Numbered from the stretch's first letter, positions 22,886 to 33,251 are shown. The stretch: DNA of 64,000 bases from Paulinella micropora (GCA_009731375.1 BJOX01000278.1:137789-201788); one strand, 5' to 3'. Program-made: numbers and translations. Notes: generated by a model from the letters alone, not told the origin.

Positions 22886-25818
22886 ATTGTCTATGTGCCT
22901 GGCGTTGCCATGTGGCAACATTTGTTGCCATGTGGCAACAATTTTTCAGTACTAATTTTTAAAAAATTCTCACGACTAAACCGTGCATGTTTTCATGAAT
23001 AAAACGCTAGAAAACTGTTGGAAAAGTCACTAACAAGCGCGTCGTAAAATTTCTCGACAAAACTTTTAGTTGAAGTTATTTTTTTTTCTATTGAAGTGTG
23101 ACCCCTCCCAGTGCACTTTTTCCAAGTAAATTCACCACATAACGATTTTTTTTTGGAAAAGATGGAGGTGGGAGACACCCTTTCAGTCCCTGTTGTGCGC
23201 TTGGGGAGGGCTTGGGCAAAAAAGAAATTTGGCGATCCCACCTTTAAGGACATTGTGGCTTTGGGGGTGTTGACAGAAAAAGAAACAAAAAACCAAAAAG
23301 CTTTAACCACGCTGCGTTTTGATGGCAAGGATTATTACTTCTTCACGAAGCATTTGAAGCCAGAGCCTGGGCAGGCAGGGTCGAGTTTGAAGTTCATGAA
23401 TGCAGAGGAGAAAGAGGTGGAGATGGAGGTTTCGGAGGATGAAGAAGAAGAACAGGAGGAACAGGAGGAGGAACAAAAACAGCAACAGAATCTGGATGAG
23501 GCGGGTGAGGAAAAAGAGGAGGAGGAGGAGGGAGGTGAGGATGAGGCTGTTCCCTTTCTTAACCCCAGCCCCTATACAGCCCAGCAAGTGGAGGAGGAGA
23601 AACAAAATGTGTTGGGGAAGGGCTTTGACTGGAAAGTGGGTCCCCAGGCAGTGGACTGGGGAGCAGATCGTCCTCGCCACAATGCAAAGTCTATGATGGA
23701 AGAGAAGTTTGACATCTCCCCCCTCGCGTCCCCCCCCCCTTCTTTTTTTTGCCATTTCGTTTTGTTTTTCTTATTCAAGTTTGCATCCATACCCCATACA
23801 CTTTTTTTACATGTGTCTGGTTTTTTTTTTGAATATTGTTATGTCGTTGCAGAGAAATAATGTAATGAAAATTAATTTCAACTCCCTTTGTTTTGTTTGT
23901 TTTTTTTGTCATCATGGTGTCCGCTTTCGTGCAAAATTTTGCGTGATTGCCAAAAAATTTTATTTTATTTTTTTGTTTTTCCTGTTTGTAGACACTTTCT
24001 TCATTTTTTTCCCCATGTCAGTCGGCTTTAACATCCATCCTTCAGCTCACCAACCAGGAGCTTGCAAAACAACAAAATAATGGTTTAGCAAAAGCATTGT
24101 CCACTGAGGAGTTCTGGCTTTTTTGGGGCTGCTGGTACGCATTTCCATTGCAGACAGGGGTCGAAGAAGGTCGCACTGGGCCCCCAAGGAGGGTGAGGGG
24201 ACGGATGGCTTGCCAGGAGATGGTTTTGGTGAGTATATGGCGCTGAATCGCTTCGACACCATTTTGAAATGTCTATGTACTGGCCCCCCTGCAACTGATG
24301 ATGATCCTTTTTTGCCAATTCGAGCATTCGCTGAAGCTGTTGACGCCAAGGCAAGGGCTGCAATCGTTCCTGGGGGGGTAATTACTATCGATGAGAGCAT
24401 GGGTCAATAGACAGGGGAAGGTATGCCTGGCCAAATGTGTGTCCCCCGTAAGCCAATCCCTGTTGGAAGGGAATATCATACAGCGTGCGATGTCGAAACG
24501 GGGGTCTGTATCGCCATGGAAATAGTGGAGGGTAAGGACAGAGATAAACACAAGGAGTTCGCCAAAGAGTTTGGAGTCACGACTGCCACTACCGTTCGTT
24601 TATCCAAGCAGTGGTGGGGAACAGGTCGCATTTTCATCGGCGATTCTTGGTTCGCTTCTTGCAAAACAGCAGTCGAGATGAAGAAAAGGGGTGTCGATTT
24701 TGTTGGAATGGTGAAGACTGCTCATGTGGGCTTTCCTGTGAGGCTTCTACACAGTAGAAGGGGGGGGGGGGAAGGGCGATTTAGCTTCTGCAACATGCGA
24801 AAAGGAGGGGGTGAAGCTATTGGCAGTCAACCAGAACGACCACAACCAGCAGCAAATTATTGCTACCTGCTCCACTACCTTGCATGGAAAGCCTCGTAAT
24901 GCTCGTTTTAGTCAGTCTGTGCCCCGTGTCCCCAGGTGCGAGGCTGTGGCCCTTTATTATTCTGCTTTTAATGCGGTTGATATGTTTAATTCCGCACGCC
25001 ACGGGTCAAACTCTCTCAATTTGTCTTTTATTTTGAATGACTGGAAGAAGGTCGATTTTATGATTTTGATGGACTTCATTATCACCAACGCTTACAAACA
25101 TTATTGTTTTTTTAGCCAATCGTCCTTGGCCAACCTCAACATGACGAAGGGCGACAACAGGCCGGGGTATTTCAAATCTGTGCTTGCTGCAGCCCTCCTC
25201 AGGCAAGGTGCACCCCCTGATTCCCAACCCCCCAATGCCCTCGCTTCTGACCCCCATGCCCCTGCCCAACCTATCATCCCAAAATGCATGGAACTTCGTA
25301 GGTACCCCCTAGTAATCATGTCGGACAAAGCAAAAAAGAAACAGGAGGCAGGTAGAGCATATAATGATAGCATAGAGAGGCCCAAAAGGCGTAGGTGTCG
25401 TGTTTGTTTGTGTGCCTCTTCTGTCAGCAAGTCGTCTTACACGAGCTATTACTGTGGCACCTGTGGCCCCGACATGCCCCTGTGTAGCGGTGAAGGCAGA
25501 ACGTGTCATGCCTGGCATAAACAAAACTGCAAACCAGCAAAAAAAAAGCAGCGGACTTGATTTTCGAGGCCTTGAAGTAGCCTACTTGTTTGTTGCCACG
25601 TGGCAACCAGTGCTTTTCAGACTAGGGGCCGGTGTTCTCCAGAAATTGATGCAGCCGCCTCCAACACTTTTTTAAATAAATTATTCTTTTTTTACATAGT
25701 CAAAAGATAATATGTATTAATATTATTAATATTTTTTTATTTTATTATTTTTTTCAGCTCCGGAAGTCCTGTATTTACAGTTGCCACATGGCATCCAGGC
25801 ATAGGCACATAGACAATA
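22886..25818 (+). mobile_element. piggyBac-type DNA transposon, degenerate
   Basis: The outer ends are inverted: TATTGTCTATGTGCC at about 22885-22899 matches the reverse complement of GGCACATAGACAATA at about 25804-25818. Inside lie subterminal near-palindromes of the type GTTGCCATGTGGCAAC, with two direct copies at 22904 and 22924 and partners at 25591 and 25780. The right end carries about seven extra bases relative to the left. The interior holds a broken piggyBac transposase. The canonical TTAA target duplication is not evident, so the exact ends are uncertain. Confidence 0.75.
23162..25560 (+). pseudogene. piggyBac-family transposase (DDE_Tnp_1_7), broken
   Basis: The ATG at 23162 opens an N-terminal region with a long Glu/Gln-rich acidic stretch. 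After a T-rich stretch (about 23705-24030) that could be an intron, the DDE catalytic core follows: TIDESM at about 24390, KPIPVG at about 24450, GDSWFASCKTA at about 24640 and NAVDMFN at about 24970. These match the three aspartate regions of piggyBac transposases. The C-terminal cysteine cluster (CRVC, CGTCG, C..H..C, about 25395-25535) matches the zinc-binding tail usual in the family. Breaks are a probable frameshift in a T run near 24118, an in-frame TAG at 24408-24410 and a frameshift in a G run near 24765. The element is therefore unlikely to be autonomous. Confidence 0.85.
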
Positions 25819-25858
25819 TATATATATATATATATATAAATAATTTATATATATATAC

Positions 25859-25899
<41 letters not shown>

Positions 25900-26508
25900 T
25901 ATAGAAAAAATACGTACTGATATAATTGTCTACATTCAATTTAACACACAAACTATTATCAAAAAATTCTTTTTTATAAAAAATTCTAACTTATAAAAAA
26001 AATTATATTTAAAAAAATTCTATCTTATAAAAAGTTAAACTCTTTAAATACACATAACTTTTTTTTAATACCTTAAATTTTTTTATACGTTGAAATTTTT
26101 TATATTAACACTTTCAACTTTTTTATACACTTAACTTTTTTATACACTTAACTTTTTTAATAATTTTTTTTTACATATGATATATATATGATATATATAT
26201 TATATATATACATATATATATATATATATAAACTGCGTGTATATGGTTTATGTGTCCTTTCGTCAAAATCTCTCTTAATGTGCTCAGTTAGAAAAATTTA
26301 TGTTAGACATTTGACACTTTTTTATTTTCTATGTATGTTTTCTATATGTCCTATGTTGGTTTTTTTTACTTTTTTAAGGCTTGTTTTATAATTTGCGGTT
26401 GGACAAGTCGCGAATACATAAATGACCAAACACAAAATGGGGGGAAGGGGGGCGGACACTCACGAAGTGAGTGGCGGGGGGGTGGGGGGGAAAAACACAC
26501 AACAGGGG
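25819..26508. other. AT-rich spacer
   Basis: Long AT dinucleotide stretches (25815-25905, 26178-26230) and repeats of TTTTTTATACACTTAAC near 26100-26150. G-rich sequence leads into a ten-N gap at 26509-26518. No gene is seen. This may include the outer left flank of element A. Confidence 0.5.
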
Positions 26509-26544
26509 NNNNNNNNNNAGCAGGGCGAGTGATAATATCTTCTC

Positions 26545-26870
26545 CTATTGCTGGCCGACCTTAAGGTCGGCCGTGTCCTACCTTGTTTTTTAAACGTCGG
26601 CCACTTTTTTATCGTTAAATTTCAATATTTATTATATAATTCTTCTTCGTATTACACATTTTTTATATTGTCCTACCTGGCCGACCTTTTATTAAAAAAA
26701 AGTAAATTTTTCTTCCTCTCCCCATTTTATTATACCCCCTCTAAAATAGTTTCTAAAAAAAAGGGTCGGACTCGGCCAACCTTGGACACGATTAATACTA
26801 AAACGAATTTCTCTCTCTCGGTTGCTTAATACCACTCTCAAGTGGCCGACGTTGTTAAAACGGCGATCTA
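26545..26870. repeat. Palindrome and GGCCGAC motif cluster near the left end of element A
   Basis: Bases 26553-26572 form a perfect 20-bp palindrome, GGCCGACCTTAAGGTCGGCC. The half-site GGCCGAC or its complement recurs at about 26597, 26682, 26764 and 26843, several times beside GTCCTACC or a T/A run. The cluster lies just outside the first gene of element A. Terminal repeat debris or a recombinase recognition region is possible, but its function is inferred only. Confidence 0.5.
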
Positions 26871-27207
26871 GCGTGTCAAGAAACCGCACAGACAAAATTG
26901 GTAAAAATGAAATGAAAACACAAAAACAAATCATAATTCACATCAACCATTGTAAAAAAATAAGAAACCATAAAGCAACATCACATAAGCCACCAACCAC
27001 CTTACAAAGCAACTAATTACACCGCCCCACACAAAACGAAAAGGCAATAGGTAAAAAATTTTGATAGCATTCAAAAAGTTCAGGCAGTGAGCCCACACAA
27101 TGAGGTACGTATCTCAAGTCAAAAAAAGCACAATGAGGTACGTATCTTGCCATCAAAACCCCAGTTTCTTGGGTTTTCGTGGATCCACTGAAATCACCTT
27201 TCGCAGA
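26871..27207. other. AT-rich leader of element A with a direct repeat
   Basis: CACAATGAGGTACGTATCT occurs twice, at 27095-27113 and 27130-27148. An open frame from 27100 reads into the next gene, but this duplicated leader argues for a start further in. Confidence 0.4.
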
Positions 27208-27561
27208 ATGTCGGAAGCGCTCGTGAAGCCGTCAGAGAGGACGGAAGGAGATTGGAGCGAAGTTTATGATATTACTCGTCGCTCAGCCTATGAACTTGAA
27301 GTAGATGAGGCTAATGTTGATGAGAAAATCAATAAAATTGATCGTCAAATGTCATTGCTCGTTAAAAAAAAGAATTCTCTAATGCCAAAAAAGAAAGCAA
27401 TAAGAAAGAGACTAGACGAGATAAACCGAGGTAAGAATAAACGGGAAAATGATCTCTCAATTTCTCGTAAAAGAAAAATGAAAGTGAAAGAGATAAACGA
27501 AAACCTTAAGAAATTTGAGGAATTTCGTAAAAAAATAATTTTTTCTCTGCTTCGGAAATAA
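27208..27561 (+). CDS. Coiled-coil protein, element A
   Basis: A 117-residue charged protein, chosen to start at the ATG at 27208 because the upstream frame lies in duplicated sequence. Residues about 35-110 are dominated by Lys, Glu, Arg and Leu in heptad-like spacing, predicting an alpha-helical coiled coil. No family is recognised. Element B has a positional counterpart at 53632-54117, likewise a coiled-coil protein directly upstream of the acidic shared gene, so the two may be diverged homologues. The start context (CAG, then AATGTCGGAAGC) resembles that of the next gene (CAGACAATGTCGGAGG). Confidence 0.6.
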   Translation: MSEALVKPSERTEGDWSEVYDITRRSAYELEVDEANVDEKINKIDRQMSLLVKKKNSLMPKKKAIRKRLDEINRGKNKRENDLSISRKRKMKVKEINENLKKFEEFRKKIIFSLLRK

Positions 27562-27794
27562 ATCGTCTAGAAAATTTCATATTGCTCGGGAATTCGTTTG
27601 AAGATAATATCAAATTCTATTTCTCCTTCTTCTTATGATGAAGATGATGTTGAGCAGGGGACTGCGAATATGAATCGCGGTCTCAGGAACGAATAATACA
27701 TCTGTTAAGAAACACAAATAAAAACCAAAAAAATTGGGCGAAAGCCCTCTACCTTTCAAAGAAATTTTGTCTTTTGTTTTTTCTTTGGCAGACA

Positions 27795-28270
27795 ATGTCG
27801 GAGGAACTCGTCAATGAGATGGACGCCATGGGTTTTGAGCACGATGGAGAACGTGAAGAAGTTGAGGAGGAGGAGGAAGTCAAAGCCGTAATGCCTTCGC
27901 CTTCGCCTTCGCCTTCGCCAGCGGATGAAAAGGACGTTGCTCCTCATCCGTGGAGAACTTCAACGACATTCCCCCGCGAGTGGTTTTAACCACTACGGGG
28001 CGATTCGTTGAGATGTCAAAGGCTTTTGTGAAAGCCACAAAATCTATTAAATTGTTTGCGGGCAAAGTCTTGCACCGCGAAAACCCCGATTGCTTTTACG
28101 CAAGGGCAAAATATGATACAAGCATAAAAAATCCTTCGTACAAATACTATTTTCTTGTATCCAAGGGGAGTGGTGCGCAGGAGGAGTTGTTGATTTTCAA
28201 CAGCCTTACTGCCTTGGCCAGATTGAATCACGAGGCAGCCCTGATCAATTGGGTCGTTCAAATTCGTTGA
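27795..28270 (+). pseudogene. Acidic/Ser-Pro-repeat protein shared by both elements, frameshifted
   Basis: From the ATG at 27795 the protein has an acidic N-terminus, a Ser-Pro repeat (about residues 34-41) and then, after a frameshift near 27930-27950, a globular C-terminal domain with the motif SIKNPS followed by FLVS. The gene at 54206 in element B has the same layout: acidic N-terminus, Ala-Pro repeat and the identical SIKNPS..FLVS core. That identifies a family found in both elements. The function is unknown. The frameshift may be real decay or a sequencing error in the repeat. Confidence 0.6.
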
Positions 28271-28331
28271 TTAAATTTTTTTCTTTGATATTGTTTTAAA
28301 ATAATTAAAATAATATAATTATATATAAGAC

Positions 28332-28574
28332 ATGTCGGATATTATAGCGAGATTGCCGTATGATTTACAAGAATATATAAAACTTTTTTTGTTTAATAGC
28401 GATTTACAAACGGACGATTACGAATTATGCGACAACTGCGGGCTTACTTTATCAGTTGTAGAAAGTCCAATAATTCACGCTCAGAATATGGAGTGGTATT
28501 TTCATGACTATTGTTTTTGCTCTAGAGAATGTGCCAGTGAATATTTTGAGTTAGAAAAAAATAGACTTGTCTAA
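28332..28574 (+). CDS. Small zinc-binding protein, family Z copy 1
   Basis: 80 residues. The N-terminal LPYDLQEYIKLFLF segment resembles the start of an F-box or a short helical hairpin. It is followed by CDNCGL, then a second cysteine pair in CFCSRECASEYF, so four or five cysteines could bind one zinc ion. Two relatives lie at 29898-30173 and 55676-55915. A TATA-like stretch (ATTATATATAAG) lies directly upstream. It may be a treble-clef or MYND-like adaptor, but this is inference. The copies flank the recombinase genes of both elements. Confidence 0.75.
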   Translation: MSDIIARLPYDLQEYIKLFLFNSDLQTDDYELCDNCGLTLSVVESPIIHAQNMEWYFHDYCFCSRECASEYFELEKNRLV

Positions 28575-28585
28575 TATATACCAAG

Positions 28586-29908
28586 ATGTGGAGCGAAGAT
28601 GACAGGAAGTTTGTTAGGCAGTTAAGAGTTGCTACTACCGAAAGTAAAATTTATGCTGTCGTGTCCAACTTCTACGATAGCGAATTAAAACCAAGTATAG
28701 CCTTTCATAATGCTATTATATCTTTATTTAGCACACCAACTAGTGATGAAGAGGTGCTTGAGGCACTTAAAGTAATATATCCAAAATATGCTATCGTGTA
28801 TCCTAATTTGAATAGTAGAAGGCAAAGACTTTCTGAGGTGAGAAAGAAAGCGATAGAGCCTTACCAAAGCGAAAAAGTATATGAAACGAGCAAACTGGAT
28901 AAGTATTTTAATCTTGATGAAGACGAGCGAATTGATATCGTTGAGGGATATAAGAAAGATGTCAAAGCCAAAAATGAACAAAAAATACAAATTGATGTCC
29001 GTGATGTAATGGCTAAACTGAACGATATGATATTAAGTAATGACCCTTATCTTAAACTGCTTGCTTTGATGATAGCAATTGGAGCAAGGCCTGTAGAAAT
29101 ATTTGACAAAAACACATATGAATTAATACCAGATAAACCGAGTTGGTTGCGAGTGAATAACCTAGCGAAAAAGAGAGAAGGACAAAAAAAGAATTGGACT
29201 GAGAGGCCTGTTGTCCTTTTTACTCCCCAGTTTGTAATAGAACAAGTAAATTCAATACGAAACCATTTCAAAAAGAAAAAAGCAGTTATCATCAACAGCG
29301 AAGGGGTGCTTGATAAACAAAAGAATAATGAACTAAACAAAAGAATTATCAAAATCTTCCCTTGGCTATCAGAATACACGCAGAAAAGCAGTATGTTGCG
29401 AAAACTATATGCTAGTTTGTCGTATAGCAATTTCGCCAATCCGAAATTAGAGAATTTTAACACGTGGGTAAGCAATGTGTTGGGGCACGGCGATATGCTC
29501 ACCAGTTTTAGTTATAGTTGGGTTAATGTGGCCGACCCTGAAGAAATTAAGGCAGAAGGGATTAAAACAGAATTAGAGGAGTTGAGACGCAAAATAGATT
29601 TATATTTGAATTTAAATAAGACTAATGAAATTACAAGCGAAAACGGAGACGAAGAATGTAAATATCAACCATTAGGTAAAAGCGCTAGCAGAGAGGATAA
29701 GTATAAATTGCTTGAGCAGATTTACAATGATAACCAGAATATTACAAATACTAAACTGAGAAAATTAAGCGGGATTGGAGCCGTTATTGTCAATACGTTT
29801 ATTAAAGAGAAGAGGGGCGAAGCGACGAAGAACGAAGCGAAAAAAGAAGAGGAAACAAAAGCACTATTAAGAAAAAGCACAAGAAATAAAAAGAAGGCTA
29901 ATACTTAA
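28586..29908 (+). CDS. Tyrosine recombinase, telomere-resolvase (protelomerase)-like
   Basis: An intact 440-residue protein. The catalytic half matches tyrosine recombinases in layout: Arg168 in IGARPVEIF, Lys195/196 in LAKKRE, Arg272 in SSMLRKLYA, His301 in VLGHGD and Tyr310 in SFSY. The close spacing of His and Tyr, the R-x-x-EIF context and the LR-x-x-YA motif are those I know from telomere resolvases (TelN/TelK type), rather than from YqaJ, XerC or Crypton-like recombinases. Such enzymes cut a palindromic site and rejoin the strands as hairpin ends. Residues 380-420 look like a helix-turn-helix. The gene lies 11 bases after the family Z gene. It probably serves as the integration or end-resolution enzyme of element A. 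The family call is by motif only. Confidence 0.7.
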   Translation: MWSEDDRKFVRQLRVATTESKIYAVVSNFYDSELKPSIAFHNAIISLFSTPTSDEEVLEALKVIYPKYAIVYPNLNSRRQRLSEVRKKAIEPYQSEKVYETSKLDKYFNLDEDERIDIVEGYKKDVKAKNEQKIQIDVRDVMAKLNDMILSNDPYLKLLALMIAIGARPVEIFDKNTYELIPDKPSWLRVNNLAKKREGQKKNWTERPVVLFTPQFVIEQVNSIRNHFKKKKAVIINSEGVLDKQKNNELNKRIIKIFPWLSEYTQKSSMLRKLYASLSYSNFANPKLENFNTWVSNVLGHGDMLTSFSYSWVNVADPEEIKAEGIKTELEELRRKIDLYLNLNKTNEITSENGDEECKYQPLGKSASREDKYKLLEQIYNDNQNITNTKLRKLSGIGAVIVNTFIKEKRGEATKNEAKKEEETKALLRKSTRNKKKANT

Positions 29909-30173
29909 CAACGACTAAAGGCGGTTCGCCATATTTTAGTCTAAGATTAGACTCCCGCCTGTAGCATTTAATGGAGCAGATTGTGAAAAACTCAATACAA
30001 TCTACGCCATAAAAATTACCTGCTACAATTGGAGGGTGCGACTGGAATGTGCGAGACAAACCGCATATATTACAAAATTCTTCTCCATATTTTGGCTGGG
30101 GCATTTCTGAATAAAAGAATGTCCTTATGTATCCAACTATATCGCTCGGCAATTCGCGTATTATTATTGACAT
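29898..30173 (-). CDS. Small zinc-binding protein, family Z copy 2
   Basis: About 91 residues starting at the ATG at 30173. The N-terminus (IIRELPSDIVGYIRTFF) matches copy 1 (LPYDLQEYIKLFL). The first cysteine pair lies in FCNICGL and the second in TICSIKC. Its end overlaps the end of the recombinase gene by about ten bases on the opposite strand. It shares a divergent promoter region with the fibre-like gene at 30251. The function is unknown. Confidence 0.75.
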   Translation of the reverse strand: MSIIIRELPSDIVGYIRTFFYSEMPQPKYGEEFCNICGLSRTFQSHPPIVAGNFYGVDCIEFFTICSIKCYRRESNLRLKYGEPPLVVVKY

Positions 30174-30250
30174 GTTTTATATAATATAAGTTGATTTTAC
30201 TAGAAAAGTTAATCAACAAAGTCTATTTTTGGAAAAAAAAATAGACTTAC
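30174..30250. promoter_or_regulatory. Divergent promoter region with two hairpins
   Basis: TATATAATATAAG near 30178 is TATA-like for the leftward gene. Two inverted repeats follow: GTTGATT/AATCAAC (about 30190-30217) and AAGTCTATTTTT/AAAAATAGACTT (about 30218-30247). The second ends next to the rightward start codon. They may be operators or transcript structures. No experimental basis is available. Confidence 0.45.
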
Positions 30251-31491
30251 ATGTATAAAATGAATCTTTTTGGTCAAAGCACGAATACACCATCGTCATC
30301 AACTACATCGTCATCTTCTTCTTTATCTATTGATAGCATAAAAGACTCATTACCAACAACGGCCTTTGGAGAATTGCGAACGGCTACTCTGTCGCCAGTA
30401 TTACAAAATGTATTTACATATGGTATTAATACGTGATTCTTTGACAAAACAGAAACCAACGGCGGGGTGGTATCAACTGCTAATTCAATGGCGGTTTTGA
30501 CTACATCGGCCTCGGGTAATTCAACCGCGCAGATTACGACTATTGAGCGAGCCAAATATAGAAGTGGTATGGGTTTAGTTGCTAGATTCTCCTCATTGTT
30601 TCCATCATCTATCGCCGCAGATAGTTTCAATTGCGATATTGGCATAGGCACACCAGCAGACAATTTATGTTTTAGACAATCAAGTTTGGGAATGTCTGTT
30701 GTAAGAACGGCGGGAAATGTAGAAAATGTGGTCAGTCAATATGCGTGGAATGTTGATAGATGTAATAATACTGGAAACTTCCCCGCGATTGATTTTACTA
30801 AATTGAATGTGTTTGAAATAGTCGTCCAATATCTGGGTAGCGATCAAATTACATTCAAAATTGAAAACCCGCGCACTGGACGAATGGAAGTAATTCATTC
30901 AATTAAATACGCGAGCACTGCTACCACTCCATCATTGGATCAGGCGGCGTTTGCTATTTATGAGAAGGCGTATTCATCAAGTCTGGCATCCGTTGTAATG
31001 AAAACAGCGAGTATGTTTTTGGCAGTTGAGGGAAATATTGATAGGACTATTGCTATAACCAATTCGTATGATTCGGTTAAAACTATAGGAGCAACTGAAA
31101 ATGCCATATTTACCATTAGAAACCGCGCCACATTCAACGCAAAACGAATTATAACATAATCTACTTTGAGAATTTGTGTATCAGCAATTCAGATACTAAA
31201 ACGTGTATCGCGAGAATTATTCTTAATACCACATTGGGAGGAACACCTTCTTATTCAAATTACGATACAAACACATCATTGGCCGAGGTTGATACAGCGG
31301 GAACAACAAGAACGGGTGGAAGTGTGATATTTACATATGTGTTGTCTGGTGGTTCATCAATATATATTGATTTGTCTCAATATAATATCAAGATAGGGTC
31401 AGGTAAGACATTTACTATATCCGCACAAAGTACAAGCGGTGGAACGGCGAGCATTTACGCTTCATTAAACTGGATTGAAGACCAAATTTAA
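30251..31491 (+). pseudogene. Virion fibre/spike-like structural protein, broken
   Basis: One coding sequence in three pieces. The first 61 codons have a Ser/Thr-rich start and a FGELRTA..P segment, then end at an in-frame TGA (30434-30436). The same frame resumes at once (FFDKTETNGG onward) and runs to 31159. A frameshift near 31160 then leads to a Gly/Ser/Thr-rich C-terminal domain ending at 31491. The beta-rich, low-charge composition and the ARFSSLFP...GIG region resemble proteins I associate with receptor-binding or head-fibre proteins of algal viruses and phages. The assignment is tentative. The gene is the only rightward one between two blocks of leftward virion genes. Confidence 0.55.
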
Positions 31492-31523
31492 ACAAAAAAA
31501 AAAGTTTTATTTATGGCGAAATA

Positions 31524-31772
31524 TTATATCATAGAATATTGTATTTGCGCATCAACTTTCTTTTCTATCTCTATGGCCATTTTTTTTATGTATTCAAAAT
31601 CCTTGTTTTTGATTAACTTTTCGGTTATACGTGCGTGATTTTTCTTCAAATATATGTAAAACTGGTCAATATTAACACCGCAGGGGATTTGTTCTTTATG
31701 TTGTCGTCGTCGCCGTGAATTAATAGATTGTATCAAGGTAAACAACACATTTAACCTTTTTATAAATGTCAT
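31524..31772 (-). CDS. Small basic hypothetical protein
   Basis: About 82 residues from the ATG at 31772, rich in Lys, Arg and Ile, with an SRRRRQ segment near residue 20. It begins just inside the 3' end of the GIY-YIG gene. No family is recognised. Confidence 0.45.
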   Translation of the reverse strand: MTFIKRLNVLFTLIQSINSRRRRQHKEQIPCGVNIDQFYIYLKKNHARITEKLIKNKDFEYIKKMAIEIEKKVDAQIQYSMI

Positions 31773-31785
31773 TATATTAATGTAT

Positions 31786-32373
31786 TTATATTCCAAATGT
31801 GGCTAAACCAATTGGATTCCTTTTATGATTCCATTCTTTTTGCCTTTGCGCAATTATCTCTCTATTCGCTTCACGATATTCCTTTCTTTGTTGTGATACA
31901 TATTCTTTGTTTTTTTTTATACCATTCTCTATTTTGTTGACATAATCTCTCTCTATTCGCTTCTCTCCACCCTTTTTTTCTTTGTGCTATTTCGTTTTTA
32001 TGTTCTGATTGGTATTCTTTCGTTCGTTGTGCTATGCGATCTTTGTTGTCTTGATACCATTCCTTTATGTTTCTACCTGCTACACATCTATTTACACATT
32101 TTTCTGTAATCCTAATTATTTCGCCTTCTCGTTTATCTAGTTGCATCTTATTGTCGCACGGATATTCTTCAACCAATTCAACATACACATCATCATATTG
32201 TGCTATTTCAAAAGAAGATATATAATGAAAATTTCCATTCATCCATTTTTTGTAATCTCTTTTATGTGCAAATAATCGCTTATACAAAGGTTGAGTAGTT
32301 GAACCGATATAGACTTGATTGGTTTGGTGAGACCTAATACTATATATATTTTCCCTTGCTTGTAGTATGGCAT
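31786..32373 (-). pseudogene. GIY-YIG endonuclease, two frameshifts
   Basis: The start at 32373 gives MPYYKQGKIY. After a one-base shift near 32336 the frame continues VYIGST..LYKRL..H, which is the GIY-YIG core (KIY...VYIGS). This is followed by the REGEIIRITEKCVNR and VAGRNIKEWYQ segments typical of the GIY-YIG proteins common in giant viruses and virophages, and a tail of EANRE..AQR-type repeats. A second shift in the A run near 31910 restores the frame to a stop at 31786. The role would be a homing-type or repair endonuclease. Both breaks sit at short repeats, so sequencing error is possible. Confidence 0.7.
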
Positions 32374-32453
32374 TATCGTTTTTTATCTTTACATATATGT
32401 TATCATACCTTTAAGATATAATTAAAAAATAAATGTGTTTGTTGCTTGTTTTA

Positions 32454-33251
32454 TTACGCATGATACGCCTTCAAGAGAATACTAACCTCGAAGTTCAACG
32501 GACATTCAAGCTCATTGCCACTCGCATTTCTAATGACGATGTCAATGGATCGTAAGGATTTGGTACTATTAAACGGGACGTAATCTGCGATGTCGTTTGA
32601 TGATTCAAAGTAGCACTGGACTCCATAGGGTTTATCTAAATTACATTTACCAATGACAGAGAAATTACCATTTGCTTCAACTAAACCAGACTGATTTAAA
32701 GCACGGCTATGAACATAAACGGCCGTTTCACCAATTAGATTCACAATAGACTGCATTGTGCTACTCGCCGAGGCAGAGATATCAGCAGTCAGTCCTATCT
32801 TGTCGCTAATAGTGCTGTTATCGTAATCAAAAGCATACGTATCACCAGTGAAAGCGAAATTCAATTTATTAACGGAGTTCAAAGTTATAACTACGGAGTT
32901 AGGGGTAATTGCTGAATTAATCGCAGTTTGAAGAGCGGTAATAAATGTATCAATGGTGTATTGATTTGCTGTTACGATTGCCGTTTTTGTAGCCGATCCA
33001 GTTGTTTTAATCAATGTGAGAGTGTTGGCATAACTCGGTATGTTTGGGAAAACGTTTGGAATAGAGATACTTTTAACGACATAAGCACTAATTATATCAA
33101 TATTACGACCAGTTGCTGGTAAATCAACGACGAACCGGCCATTGTGAGTAGAAGCGGATTTTGATTCTGTTTTATCGCTTGAGGAGACGCGAAGGAGGAA
33201 ATTTTTGCGGGTGCGCTTTTCGTCTTCAAGATTGGAGATAGTAAAAGACAT
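32454..33251 (-). CDS. Minor capsid (penton-like) protein
   Basis: An intact 265-residue protein next to the major capsid gene (43 bases apart). The N-terminus (FLLRVSSSDK) is followed by a beta-rich domain, and the last 40 residues carry SIDIVIRNASGNEL...NFEVSILLK. That ending is the pattern I know from PLV and virophage penton proteins, which form a single jelly roll at the capsid five-fold vertices. The adjacency to the MCP and ATPase supports the call. A TATATTATAAATTATAT stretch lies just upstream. Confidence 0.7.
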   Translation of the reverse strand: MSFTISNLEDEKRTRKNFLLRVSSSDKTESKSASTHNGRFVVDLPATGRNIDIISAYVVKSISIPNVFPNIPSYANTLTLIKTTGSATKTAIVTANQYTIDTFITALQTAINSAITPNSVVITLNSVNKLNFAFTGDTYAFDYDNSTISDKIGLTADISASASSTMQSIVNLIGETAVYVHSRALNQSGLVEANGNFSVIGKCNLDKPYGVQCYFESSNDIADYVPFNSTKSLRSIDIVIRNASGNELECPLNFEVSILLKAYHA

